From: Glandiceps talaboti
Taxonomy: Eukaryota > Hemichordata > Enteropneusta > Spengelidae
Direction: 5' to 3'
Assembly: GCF_964340395.1 (NCBI RefSeq)
Contig: NC_135553.1
Location: forward strand, 12,452,501-12,516,500
Length of the DNA stretch: 64,000 nucleotides
Below, piece by piece: positions 13,094 through 28,658 of the stretch (its first letter is position 1; every line of letters begins with the position of its first letter). The notes under the pieces are model-generated. The model did no database searches. It was not told where the DNA came from and saw only the letters and a list, made by a program, of their open reading frames with translations. A program made the position numbers and the translations under genes.

Positions 13094-13280
13094 AGTAAGA
13101 CTCTGACACACTGAATGTATGTCTAGACAATATGGAACAGATAGTTGGATATCCACAAAGAGGCTCAGTAATAACCAAGAGTGTTGTTCATTTATTGCTA
13201 TCAAAAAAAAATCATGCTCTAATTTCATTTTATATCAAATATGGATTTCACTTCAGTTCAATTTATTACAAGTTTACTAT

Positions 13281-13361
13281 AATTCAACAATCGTTAGAAT
13301 GATCCAAGGATGCGTTTCAAATTGAAACGCATCCTTGGATCATTCTAACGATTGTTGAATT
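13281..13361. repeat. Perfect inverted repeat, 40-bp arms with 1-nt centre
   Basis: 13281-13320 is exactly reverse-complementary to 13322-13361 around a single A at 13321. Pairing continues a few bases beyond the arms with one mismatch. It lies 188 bp downstream of MITE copy 1. No matching longer element is visible around it. Confidence 0.5.
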
Positions 13362-14445
13362 ATTGTAACAACCAAAGAGCACACAGTTACAAACTGTGCC
13401 ACTCAAACTTTAAATGTCACTTGAGTTATGTATTTTGAACAGCCGAGGTCTTCAGAATGACCTATCCAGTCGTTTTTAGAAATTAACAGCCAGTGAATAC
13501 ACTCGAAAATTCATAATATCATGGGAATTTTGTGTAGAAATATCTTATCATGTTTTGATTGTATTTGAGGTTGAATACTAGCAATAATAGTTTTGATGTA
13601 TACGTCTATCTTGTGAAATGTAAGACTGCTTTCAAGAAATGCTGTATTATAAGAGCGCTCTCGAAGTAGTACTTAAGATGTATACAATGCGCAAAGCAGA
13701 GTACGGTGTTTTCATAGTCTCTCAACTCCCCCTGACCTCTGACCTCAAAGGCAGATATTCTTTTACAACAGTACAGCCAGGGTGATCCACGCAGCAGAGC
13801 CTTACATTCACCGTTTTGTTTCTGTCTGTTCACTATTGCCAATAATAGATCCATGGTTAGATCCTTCGAACGATCTTCTTGTTAATGCCAAGCCATCCGT
13901 TTACGACTGTATAAAGATTTTTAAAAATCCGTATTATTTCAATAACACGATAGTTTTGAAAAGGGTTGTTGATAGACTGTTACTCCTCGCCGAAGGGATG
14001 TTTGACAAAAGGAAGTGTCCATTACGATTTCATTACTTGTATGTCTTTTGAAAAGGAATTCCTGTGTGAGCCTGAATTGTTGTAAAATCACGGACGAGTC
14101 TTCAAGTTTGCGGCAACTATACGCAAGACGCACCGCAACCCGTCAGCGGGAAAGTCTGGTCGAGTTGAATTCCAAGAATTGAACTGAGTGTATTAATGGC
14201 CGCCATATATATAATAGATGAGCCATGTAGCTACTCAATTAAGAAATTATGTTTTTTTGTGTGAAAATATTGAAAAATAGCACCTTTGTCTTCACAACTT
14301 TTGAAGGGATGTATACTTTATGATTGGCACTTTAGAAATTGCCAAATTTGAAAATCATGAAAATATACTCCCATTTTCGTCTTAAAATTTGAATGGGTGT
14401 ATATTTTTATACTAAGTACGCTGGCGATGAACAAATTTTCGATAT

Positions 14446-14448
<3 letters not shown>
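13362..14448. other. Gene-free spacer
   Basis: Only short unsupported frames and no recognised domain, RNA gene or repeat family. Confidence 0.5.
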
Positions 14449-16439
<1,991 letters not shown>

Positions 16440-16440
16440 A

Positions 16441-16515
16441 CATACATACATACATACATACATACATACATACATACATACATACATACATACATACATA
16501 CATACATACATACAT

Positions 16516-16570
<55 letters not shown>

Positions 16571-16611
16571 GGCAGGCAGGCAGACAGGCAGACAGACAGA
16601 CAGACAGACAG
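16441..16611. repeat. (CATA)n followed by (CAGA)n
   Basis: About 19 CATA units run directly into about 23 CAGA/CAGG units. The long frames across it are repeat artefacts. Confidence 0.5.
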
Positions 16612-18008
<1,397 letters not shown>

Positions 18009-18023
18009 CGCCGCCGCCGCCGC

Positions 18024-18069
<46 letters not shown>

Positions 18070-18080
18070 CCACCACCACC

Positions 18081-18124
<44 letters not shown>
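18009..18124. repeat. (GCC)n-(CAA)n trinucleotide repeat with CAC interruption
   Basis: GCC units at 18009-18022 are followed by CAA units interrupted by CAC units near 18067-18080. No splice or reading-frame context supports a coding polyglutamine tract. Confidence 0.5.
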
Positions 18125-18125
<1 letters not shown>

Positions 18126-18234
18126 CAGCAAAGTTTTAAGCTAGATGAGAGTCTGGAGACTTGCTTAGCTATTCAATTCAAGAAAACTGGTCTTTGAATG
18201 TGCATTGTTTTTAACAATATAACAACATAACGTG

Positions 18235-18550
18235 AGGTTTATATAGCGTCTTCCCAATATAAAATGCATTACCAATTGCACAGACCTATAGCGAGACAAC
18301 AGCCCATGTATAATCCCGAACTCCCTGCGGAGCAGCCTTGTTAGTGCCTGGGATTAAAGGACTCCGCACAGCAATCTCTATCCTACCAGAGCCCAATTAT
18401 GCAACTAGGTTTACTGGAACGCAATCGAAGTTCAAATCTTGCCCAAGAACTTTAACCATTCATTAGCCGTCCGGAAATAGCAGCAGTGAGACTCTGACCT
18501 GCGCGTTGCAGATTCCGAGCAGACCACCCTATTTGGCCATCACGACCCAC
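18235..18550. repeat. Degenerate SINE-like dispersed repeat
   Basis: The text contains CTTGCCCAAGAACTTTAAC, then ACCTGCGCGTTGCAGATTCC and TTGGCCATCACGACC. This order is common in decayed interspersed repeats of marine invertebrates (general knowledge; family not named). No intact tRNA-type promoter boxes were identified. Confidence 0.5.
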
Positions 18551-21175
18551 TTAACTTGAACAAATCTAAAGGTCTACTGTGTACTTTAATACGTTTAATG
18601 CAGTGTACGTGTGTTATAAATTAACATTGAATCGTGATACATAGAATCACCAAGTAGTAAACCATACGTTTGTTATGTACACTTATTCAGTGTTGACCGA
18701 GATTTCAGTGAAAATCCAACACATTAAAAATCTGTAATTTCTTGGTGATTTCATTTGTCTGGAAGAATTATAAAAAAGGATCACCGTACTTTTTGCCCAC
18801 TATTGAAACGAACTGTCAGTGATAAGCGGTCGATAACTTGCATTGAACTATAATCACTAATAATATAAATACCGACTTTTCCGTTAACATGAATAACATC
18901 AAACTAGACACGCCCCAGATTCTAACATGACAACGTAAATATTTGCGTGTTTTCGACGAATCCTTACCTCCCCTTTCACCCCCCTTTTTATATGATTCTT
19001 ATCTATATACAAAGCACACAAAGACAGGAGAACACAAGAATCTCGACTTCGTTGACACACCCAGTAATATAATAATCACCCATTATATTTACCGTTCATA
19101 TGTATTTTCAAAAAAAAAAACATTTGCTTCTGGCAATCATCCGACAAAAGTCAACTCTTTTCAAATTTTAAGTTCTTAAAATCTGTTTGAAACAACAAAT
19201 GAACGAAGTGTGCGTATATCTGAATCAAGTGTTTATACATTGTTTCCTCCAATACTTAGTACCTCATGACTTTCCGGGACCTTATCTGACGACCACCTGC
19301 ACTTTTATATACAGGGTGTGGTTTTAAAGAAATGTCTTTACAAAAACTTTTACAGTTTTGAGAAATAACACGGCATTTATAAGGGACAATTACTTCGCCG
19401 TCGGTGTCAAGCAACTTGTTAACAAAACAAAGCATATATATACGGGCGAAGCGACTGAGCCTTTTGTACCCAGTGTCGACACATTTTTATATATCTATAA
19501 CTCAACGCATTATAACCTATAAATAAAATAAAAATATAATATTTTAGACAAAAATTGGTTTACCTTTTGATATTGTTTCATTAAAGGGTTACAAGCCAGG
19601 TTTAATTGTTTGATGCATAATTTTTGCTATATTTTCAAAAAGTACATGTATGTAGTGTACTACTGACTGAAACATACTTTACTATAACTTACAATTGACT
19701 GAATTCAACCTTGGTTATTAAGACATAACTTATTTGATTATGCAATTTATTTTACGTGTAATAAAATGTGGAGGAAACCCTTACTAAAGATGTAATCAAC
19801 TACTGTTCTAACAGCGCCAGGAGGCAACTGTAATGCCATGCATTGACATCGACAATATATGCACTACTCAGAATCACTACTTTAGTTGAGGTTTCTTGTA
19901 AGTATATTCAATTGAGTTAAAAACTGATAATGGGCTGTGGGGCTGTCTGGTAAGTTTATTGGTATGGTGGCGGATGTACATTTAAGAAAAGATCATTAAG
20001 AGATCGAAGGAGTTTGGGGGTATACTTGGGTAAAATATCACAACCAGCAATATTCACCTTGAACAACTATACCCCACCCACCCCGTGTCGATTCTTTACT
20101 GTATTTGTAAATTTACAAGCGGACGAAAATATCATAAATGTTTGCCAAATTGTTAGAAAACCTGTGTTTTAATCCTGAATAGAGCCTATTTTCTACCATT
20201 ACAAATAAATGCTGGTTTGTAGTTCATATCCCATGAATGATTTGATGGGTTTAAGCTATTTCTATAACCACTGAACAGTTTGTCTTCGGAGTCACCACTT
20301 TGTAATGGAGCCGATTGTACTGGGTTGGTTATCCCATTCAATCTAGTTCCCTTAAAAAGAGCAGACGAAATAAAAACTAATTTTGTTGGGACTTTGTACG
20401 TCTAATATGTTGTACAACATCGTATAAGTAAAGTCTGGAATAAAGTGTATGAATTCATTGTTACCCTTTGTGTGAGATAATCTCTTGTGGTTTACGTTCC
20501 CAGGTACACTTTGCACAGTGCGTCAATCGACTGAACTCTCTGGGGACCGGTATAAGACCTTATGCGCGACCCCGGTGTTTTGCCGAAGACGAAAAATAAA
20601 GGTGTACACTCAAACTTAGTTTTCGATTCTAACAGTTAATTATGTGTTCTCACGTCTGTGTACGTAACAACTTTTGTGCAAAACTTTCGTTGCTGGAAGG
20701 TCATTGAGTAGTGGTCAAACAAACGGCCATATGTTCGGATTTTAACGCACGGTCGATCAGTAACATGTATGGTAGAATAATCATTACGGGAATGTTTAAA
20801 CGGAGCATATGCGCCATGTACCACTGCGCACCAAATACCTGACAGTAAATTACTAGTGACAATCATCGTAAACAATGCTTTGTTTAAAGTAAGGAATTCT
20901 GGCTGAAAACCAGATGTGTAAAAATGAAAACACCTACTCTATTTTTCAATGAATTCATCCCATTAAGTAAAGGAAATCTCTTCCATCATGGTGATAAATC
21001 TACATTGTATTTCGTGACAGCTATGCTATTTCTAGACTAATACTTACAAAGAAAGTCGTCATTTAGGGAATAATGATGAACAGAGCTCTGATGTTAGTTC
21101 GGACATCGGGTAATAAAAGTTTCTTTTTGAAGGTCGCTCGCAGCTAATCCATACGGAACGCTGGAGTTCAACATT
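18551..21175. other. Gene-free spacer with a diverged dispersed repeat
   Basis: About 19650-19930 is a second diverged copy of the repeat seen near 10450-10740. Nothing else is supported. Confidence 0.5.
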
Positions 21176-21191
21176 GGGGGGGGGGGGGGGG
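21176..21191. repeat. Poly(G) tract, 16 G
   Basis: A single homopolymer run and a site where sequencing length errors are likely. Confidence 0.5.
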
Positions 21192-23012
21192 TCTAGAACA
21201 ACAAATATTGAAAACCGTTGCCCCAATAAACTTATACCTTGTATGTTTTTTAATCGCCCTTTAACATGTTCAACGTTTGAAGCACTTTGTTTAAAAGTTC
21301 TACAAATATGACAGGTAGTTGTGAATATATTGTTGAAAAAAAATTTCTACTTCAATTTTTATATGCGGAGGACACATGAAATTTATGAACGTGCATTCTT
21401 TTCCGGATAATCGTTGATGGGTCCATCTATTGTTTTCACGACATCGATAACATGAAGAGAGTATGTAACATGTGAGTGTGATAGTCCATTTTATACATTC
21501 TGTTTTATTTAAGATGTCATGCAATTGCACAATATACTATACATTTACATATCTGGACTTCGTTCACTTTACAGCTCTGGAATTATAGCATACAGACACA
21601 GACATACTTGTAAAAAAAATAATGGCTGACAAAATGGTATTTCATTGACAAAATAATATACAATGAAATATCGTGCATTTCACCAAGTAGAGAGCTTATT
21701 GAGATACGGTAATACCAAGGCAAAGTCGAGCAAGGTTAGCCCAGGGACTTGTCGCACTCGGTGTCACGATCTCACTGGTGTACAATGTACCTTTCAAATC
21801 ACACCAAGGCGTTTGCGCTTGATTGCAGAGAAATGTGTAGTGAATTTGAAATTACATCCTGCTTGTGTGGTTTGAGAGGTATGCCTGTGATACCACGACA
21901 AGTCTATAGGCTAAGCAAGGTTCACTTTATATTGTTTCTCTGAGATGGGTGTCGTAGGATGCAAGTTACAGATCCCCCACAGACGGGGCAAAGTTTGACA
22001 CTGGTGTGAAAATGCTATGTCCCAGCTAGAGGTCATTTCTTCTGAAAGCTAGAGTAAAACATTTTCCTAATATAGGTCAAATGTACCCAATTCTGACAAT
22101 TTTGTAGATGTACCTGAAAAGTGTAAAGATTTATTAAGAGTAGAACTGATCATTGTCTTGGAGTCATTTTGTTTTATATGACAGCTGTCTTTGTTATAAC
22201 CAAGGTGATTCTGACCTCAGAAATCAAGTGAAATCATGTGTGAAGGTGTCAATATGTCACAGTCCAGAACTTCTCCCCTTTTATTTGCTTATCGTCGATC
22301 ATACTGAACGATCCTTCAATGGATAACAAACATAAGACTGATTTTTTTTTTAAAAAGCTGTATTTCTTATATTTAGAAAACACGGACAAGTTATTTTTTT
22401 ACCAGTTCAGCATTGCGTCAAATCTCATTACAAGAAAATTGCTGTACACTGGGGTGCACTGGTGAGGCATCATGGGAAGTTAGTTAGGAGCGTCCAACGT
22501 CTTGAACCATTGTCCAAACAAATAGTCAGCTTCAATACGCGTGAAGAACATTGTTTTACTTCCCATAATGCCTCCCTCAATTACACTGCATACAGTTCTC
22601 TTCTAAGCCATATCTGTTTGTCAATTTTCCTTAGCTCCGAGAACCATGCGGTGAAAGAATGGCGAATACGACAGTGATTTATGAATACTCATCTATCGGA
22701 CCATTTTAAGCTGTGCCAATAGTGTACGGTGACAAGACATGCTTCACTACAGCAAACAGACTTTCACACGCAATAAGAAAACACATAGGGTTCTGAATCA
22801 TGCCCCTTTACAATGATTTTGCTAAGGTTGTGGGAACCTTGGTGACAGAAAGGGGAGGACGAGTCAGATAAAACAGACTTTTTTTTCCATGAGTTGGCCA
22901 CAAGTTTGGTAGGCACACCCATTAAAATGACGAGTGTAGTCAAGTAAATTTGACTGACTTACCAACCTTAACAAAGACACTGTTGAGAAATGTTACTGAC
23001 CCTTTCATGTGA
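21192..23012. other. Gene-free spacer
   Basis: Small frames at 21663-21943 and 22462-22677 have no recognisable domain or splice support. A short inverted repeat (TATTTCATTG with CAATGAAATA) lies at 21635-21672. Confidence 0.5.
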
Positions 23013-23324
23013 GTGTTCACTGGCTCTGTTTGATACAACCATGTAGAAACAAATCAGAAATATAAACTGCACAAGCCATACTTTACGATAGCAAAATTGA
23101 ATGTAGACAATTTCTTGCGACATTCCGTCAAAATGAAATGAACAAAGTGCCACCATGCAGACATCAAAACTTTGGCACCCACATGTCTGTGTCTAGATGC
23201 AGTACATTTTAATGGTTTGTTTCATTTTGACTAAGATGTAGCAAGAAATTGCAATCCCCTAAAATACAAATTGTATAGTTTCTTATTGGTTTGTGCGGTT
23301 GTATCAAACAAAGCCAGTGAACAT
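23013..23324. mobile_element. Long foldback (inverted-repeat) element
   Basis: The left end GTTCACTGGCTCTGTTTGAT and the right end ATCAAACAAAGCCAGTGAAC are reverse complements, and pairing continues imperfectly to a centre near 23160. No transposase frame is present, so it is non-autonomous. A fragment of the same end occurs near 11895. Confidence 0.5.
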
Positions 23325-25648
23325 TAACATGAAATGAGCTGTAAACGTCCCAAAGGATGGCAGTACCTAAGAATCATTCGACTATGAAAAATAATTTAGC
23401 CATATTTATACTTCAAAAAAATTGCTGCCAATGGCAATGTGCACAACTGAATCCAATGTCTGACATACACATACAGTGAGAGAAACACACCTCAAACATG
23501 AAAACACTCCTATAGGATAATGGAACATCCCACGAACTTTAGCCAAGTGAGGGGGGGGGGAGTTATGTAACATTATAAAAGATACTTCCACTGTAAAAAG
23601 ATGAGTGTTTTGACGGAAAATCACTCTTTTGGACATAACTTGAAAACCACTCATCGGATCGCTTTCATTTGAACAATTTTTCATCTACACACCAAAGGCA
23701 ATGTTGCTGAAATCAATAAATCCATCAGTTTATCACTTTAAGTTGTTCACATCATGGATACCTCGCATTCACATACACACGCACACACACACACACACAC
23801 ATACATACATACATACATACATACATACACACACACATACACAGACACACAGACAGACAAAACTTGATGCCTATAGCCCACTGAACCTCAGTTCAGCTGT
23901 GTTAAAAATTGTACCATGCAGCTAAGTTGGTAGGTGAAAACTCTTACAGTTTACAAAAATGACAACTAGTGAACCCAATGATAGACTAGACTGACAAGAG
24001 TCTTCATTGTGTGTGCACCATTAATGCTTTGGCGTGCCAACAATGACAAAGCAATACATCTCGTTTCCTTCACTGTGCACAAATTCAAACTAATCTATTT
24101 TACTTATAAGACACTTATTATTTTTCAAAAAGGACATTGTGAAAGAAATCAGTTGGGTGGGAATTATGTGCTTTATATAGAAAGACAGACACTGACAATA
24201 CATAACCATAGACGCACACATCTATGATATAACAAATTAATCCAAGATTCTGTGCTACATGCAACAGGAAAAAGTTCATTTAATATGCACTGATTACAAA
24301 CATGTGTAGTACCGTACTTCAGGAATAAATAGTTTTTTCACAACATAAATGTGTGTAATTTCTGACCTCAAGGTGTTTGTATGTACATATTGACAACACT
24401 ACTCGACTACTACAACAACATGATGTGGCCCTTCCACCACTGAGGGCGCAATACATACAACCACCAATGTGCAACATTTCATTGCCCATACCCTTTACCA
24501 AGCAAACATTTCCAAAACATTCCTGTCCCTAAGAACATGAAAGTATAACACACTTAACAATGGAGATGGTCTATACCATACACTGGTATTGTGGGGAAAA
24601 CAAAAGATTTTATCAGGAAGTAATAGGTGGCGCACTTCATGCACTCACATTTCTAACCACAAGACAAAGGTAAGAACATGGACAGTATTGATTAAAACGA
24701 GAGAAACTGTACTAAAAGTTAAACATAGAAATAAAATACATGTAAATGATAGAAGTTAGGAAAATCAGTCCATAAAAGTCCATTTGAATGCATTCAATTC
24801 ATGTAATAAAACAGAATCATATTTTTTTAAAGTGGCAAATATGTTCAACATACATAGTATGTTTCTCCAATGCAAAACAACATTGTAAAGAAATGCACTG
24901 GCAAATATTCCTTATCATGCATGAATCATGTTAAGTAAAATGAAATTTTCCAAGTAAAAGTCCATGCATGCATTCAATCCAGCTTCACTAAAACTGCATC
25001 AATGACTACCTATACCTACGACTTCACAAAAGAAAATTTACGGAACTCGTTGAGAAAGTTCATATTAAAATTCATTAAAATAAAATTTGCTATATTTTTC
25101 TACAATTCTTGATGCAAATAGATATGTCATTGGGTACCAGACATAGCACACCTCCTCAACCAATACTTTCTGGGAAGAAAGTTGAATTTTCTTTGAAGTA
25201 TGTTTATCGATGTTTTTTTACTGCAAATTCTCAGTGCAAAGATAATGATAAAACACCAGCCCTACTCAGTAGCACTTTCTGGGAAGTAATTACAATTTGT
25301 AAATACTTAACACTTCTACGTATACGTATCATGGAATTTTTCCAAGTCAGCTGACGATGGTTCACAATTTCAAACATGGTTTGTGGGAAAATATACAAAG
25401 TGAAACTCTCTGAACATTGAGATACATGCACTCTCTACACCAATACAACATGTAGGCAATAAACATCACCACAATCAAAATTGTAATTTTTACTCACATT
25501 TCTACGCAACCCCAGCTTATAGCTCATCTTAGCTACTTAACATGTATGATCAAACCATTCATTCTAATGCAGAGATGAAGTTGACAGGGACATATCAATA
25601 TATAAACACTTTCTGCTGAGCGATAATGCCCCGTGAGGAGTATCATAA
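23325..25648. other. Gene-free spacer
   Basis: Contains a compound CA/CATA microsatellite at about 23778-23860. No gene or RNA is recognised. Confidence 0.5.
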
Positions 25649-26029
25649 AAACTTTAAAGGGGCACAGGCTGAGTTTCATAAAACTTTAAAGGGAAACAGG
25701 CTGAGTTTCATAAAACTTTAAAGGGGCACATGCTGAGTTTCATAGAACTTTAAAGGGGCACAGGCTGAGTTTCATAAAACTTTAAAGGGAAATAGGCTGA
25801 GTTTCATAAAACTTTAAAGGGACACAGGCTGAGTTTCATAAAACTTTAAAGGGGCACAGGCTGAGTTTCATAAAACTTTAAAGGGAAATAGGCTGAGTTT
25901 CATAAAACTTTAAAGGGGCACAGGCTGAGTTTCATAAAACTTTAAAGGGAAATAGGCTGAGTTTCATAAAACTTTAAAGGGAAACAGGCTGAGTTTCATA
26001 AAACTTTAAAGGGACACAGGCTGAGTTTA
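25649..26029. repeat. 32-bp minisatellite, about 12 copies
   Basis: Units start at 25649, 25681, 25713 and so on with exact 32-bp spacing. Each carries the palindrome CTTTAAAG and GGCTGAGTTTCATA. The main variation is at the base triplets after AAAGG (GGCAC, GAAAC, GAAAT or GACAC). It is contiguous with no spacers. Confidence 0.5.
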
Positions 26030-28203
26030 TATGTTTTTTGGGGGCATAATATTTTTATAACCATACCAGTTGTATTCTACTTACTGAATCAGATTTAACT
26101 GTGACATGTTATCAGGAGGACTGGTATTTAGGAATAATATGTATACAGACAAGATTTGATGACATCATTTATGATTTGCGTACTAAAATGTTGAAGAAAC
26201 TGCTAATATGCTATCAAGTGTGCTAACAGCACCAGAATACGATTTCAGTGCCATCAAAATCCCCCAACATTAACATTACACTAAGTATAGTTTAAATCAT
26301 GGTATTGTGTTTGTATTTCATCGAGTCAAATAGCTTATAAACACACAACTTATGTCACCTTAATGCCCTAAATATAGATTTTGCTATCTCACTTATATAC
26401 ATTGTAGTTCATACACTATTACTTTTGTTGCGTATAACCTTCACTGGGTTGATCTTGATGATGTCCTCCTCTCACCATATGCTTAGGAAAATGAATTCAA
26501 ACTTTTACATTTAATGAAGCATCGGGCAGAAAATGAGAGTAAACTGTTACTGGGTTTTAAATCTACCAACTGTGTCGGTTCATGTCAGTAGTGAGTGACA
26601 CTACATAGTGTGAATATCAGGGAATCAATGTCAGTCGACAGGATCAGCCAATCACAGAGAGAAACATTCTCTGATTGATATTGCATTCATCAATGCAACA
26701 TGACAAAATAGTAGTCTGAAAGATCCAGTCATTGTTTCTGCTTTTCTCAGTGGCTACATACAACTCAGGTAATCAAGTCTTCGGTTTACTAAGATGGATA
26801 TAACTAAAGCATTGTTGTTCAACATGGTAGATTACACAAGGGGGTGATTGATAGTGGTTCTTCTGGTGTGCGAATCAGTGAGAACCTATTGAATGGACGT
26901 TTGTTTAATTATAGTCTCAGCAGGACAGCTCTCTGAAAGCTAGTTCCATAAACTTGCAGTGTACTGTTTTGTGACTTCCAATGTTTACACTATCTTGATC
27001 ACAGGGTGATTAGAATCACACAACAGAGGAACCGCTATCACCCACTTGTGTAATCCACCACCCTGAAGAATGGTGGCGCTCTACTTCCTGTGTGTACCTT
27101 GGGAGTATACATGGTAAAGGTTACTTGGTTAATCTTAGAGCACTGTTGCTTTCCTTGATGTCTGTACAATACAAAAAACATCCCTGATTTACACTTCTAC
27201 AGAATACCAAGACACAAAGCTCTTATGAAACAGTAGTAGGAGGTGATGACACACACCCCCAATTTTAGTGAGGGCGCTGTTTTCTCAATTTCCTGTTTGC
27301 AGTCTGCAATGGCCTATTACTAGTGTCATAGTTGTCTAATTTTAGACTTGACTACTGACCCATTAGGTCAAGTCCAAGATATGTGTTTAGAGGACATCGT
27401 CAAGATCAATCTAGTGAAGGTTGTAAACTAGCACTCTGCCATATAACACCAGTCTGTAAACACATATTTAAGTAGAATCTCATGTCTCAGCTCACACACA
27501 CACAAATCAACTTGCACATAGCATGATAGCAGAAACATTGACAAAACTAAACTAAATTTGGTTCATTTTACAGGTAGACATAGACAATTTTAAGGCTGAT
27601 TTCAATACATATCTATCCTTACCTTAAAACACAATTTTTTATTTTTGTAATATTTCAGTTAAAATGAAAAATTGATGAAAAATTGTTGTTCCCAAATAGT
27701 ATCATCAACATGATCAAGTAATTTATTAACATTTTCAAGATATTGTGTATTTTGTGTGTGAACGTTTATCGAACCACATTCTATGCAAATACGATGACAG
27801 TGAAAATTGCACTAGGTATCATTTTGCGACTAATTAAATTTAGGCAAAATACATCAATTACCACTATGCAAAATGTCACATGATCAGCACATGACGGCTT
27901 TGACAAATCAGAGGCGATGTCATGTGATCAGCACATGACAGACTTGACAAATCAAGTCAGTGAATTTTTTTATATCTCTTTTGCCACTTCAAGATGAGCG
28001 TTTTCAATCGTACAAAATACAATGTTTGAGATAAAAGACATTTTCATTCTATTTTTAGGTTACCATGAAGACTCAGTCCTTGGTTTGAAATAACTCGGCA
28101 TGAAAAATCAAATTACGGGTAGCTGTTTCAATAACAAAACTATTAAGTGGCTGACACAGTCAGCTGAAATGATCTAATATCGGACAAACGGTAATATGAC
28201 TTT
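26030..28203. other. Gene-free region rich in dispersed repeats
   Basis: About 26070-26360 is the third copy of the repeat at 10450 and 19650. About 27087-27290 is present in inverted orientation at 42465-42665. Two copies of a palindrome (CATGTGATCAGCACATG-like) lie at 27876-27960. This is just beyond the 3' end of SNX29, so part may be its 3' UTR. Confidence 0.5.
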
Positions 28204-28412
28204 CCAATCACAAGGCTGGCTGACAGATTCTTGTGGGTGGGTAGACACAACTGACAATGTCAATCATTATGCTATCCAATCACAAGGCTGGCTGACAGTT
28301 TCGTGTGGGTGGGTAGACACAACTGACAATGTCAATCATTATGCTATCCAATCACATGGCTGGCTGACAGATTCTAGTGGGTGGGTAGACACAATTGACA
28401 ATACCAATCACT
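28204..28412. repeat. 72-bp tandem repeat, 3 copies
   Basis: Units start at 28204, 28276 and 28348 (CCAATCACAAGGCTGGCTGA). The period is a multiple of 3, so a frame stays open, but there is no other coding support. It lies about 250 bp downstream of the SNX29 stop. Confidence 0.5.
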
Positions 28413-28658
28413 AAACTAGCTTGCTCACTGATTCTCATTTGCCTGGCTAACAAATCACAATTTAGCAACATGGCATACAATATTCACTATTTCTATTCAT
28501 ACCACATAAAAGCAGCATAGCCATTTACATATACACATTTCCACTTAAAAAACAATAAATTGGGGAACTTGGACCCCAAACACCTTTTTATCTTGGACAC
28601 AACATTTTAGAAAGCCTCTTTGTCTCATTATACTATATTGGTAAACTCTTCAGTGATG

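Noticed and set aside
18235-18550. Possible tRNA gene or tRNA-derived SINE with intact promoter
   Set aside because: A GTTCAAATC-like stretch is present but no cloverleaf or A box could be built; kept only as a degenerate dispersed repeat.
21663-21943. Cys-rich small frames as a possible secreted peptide
   Set aside because: No signal peptide, no splice context and two overlapping frames of equal quality; no support.
25649-26029. CRISPR-like array
   Set aside because: Units are contiguous with no unique spacers, in an animal genome; this is a minisatellite.
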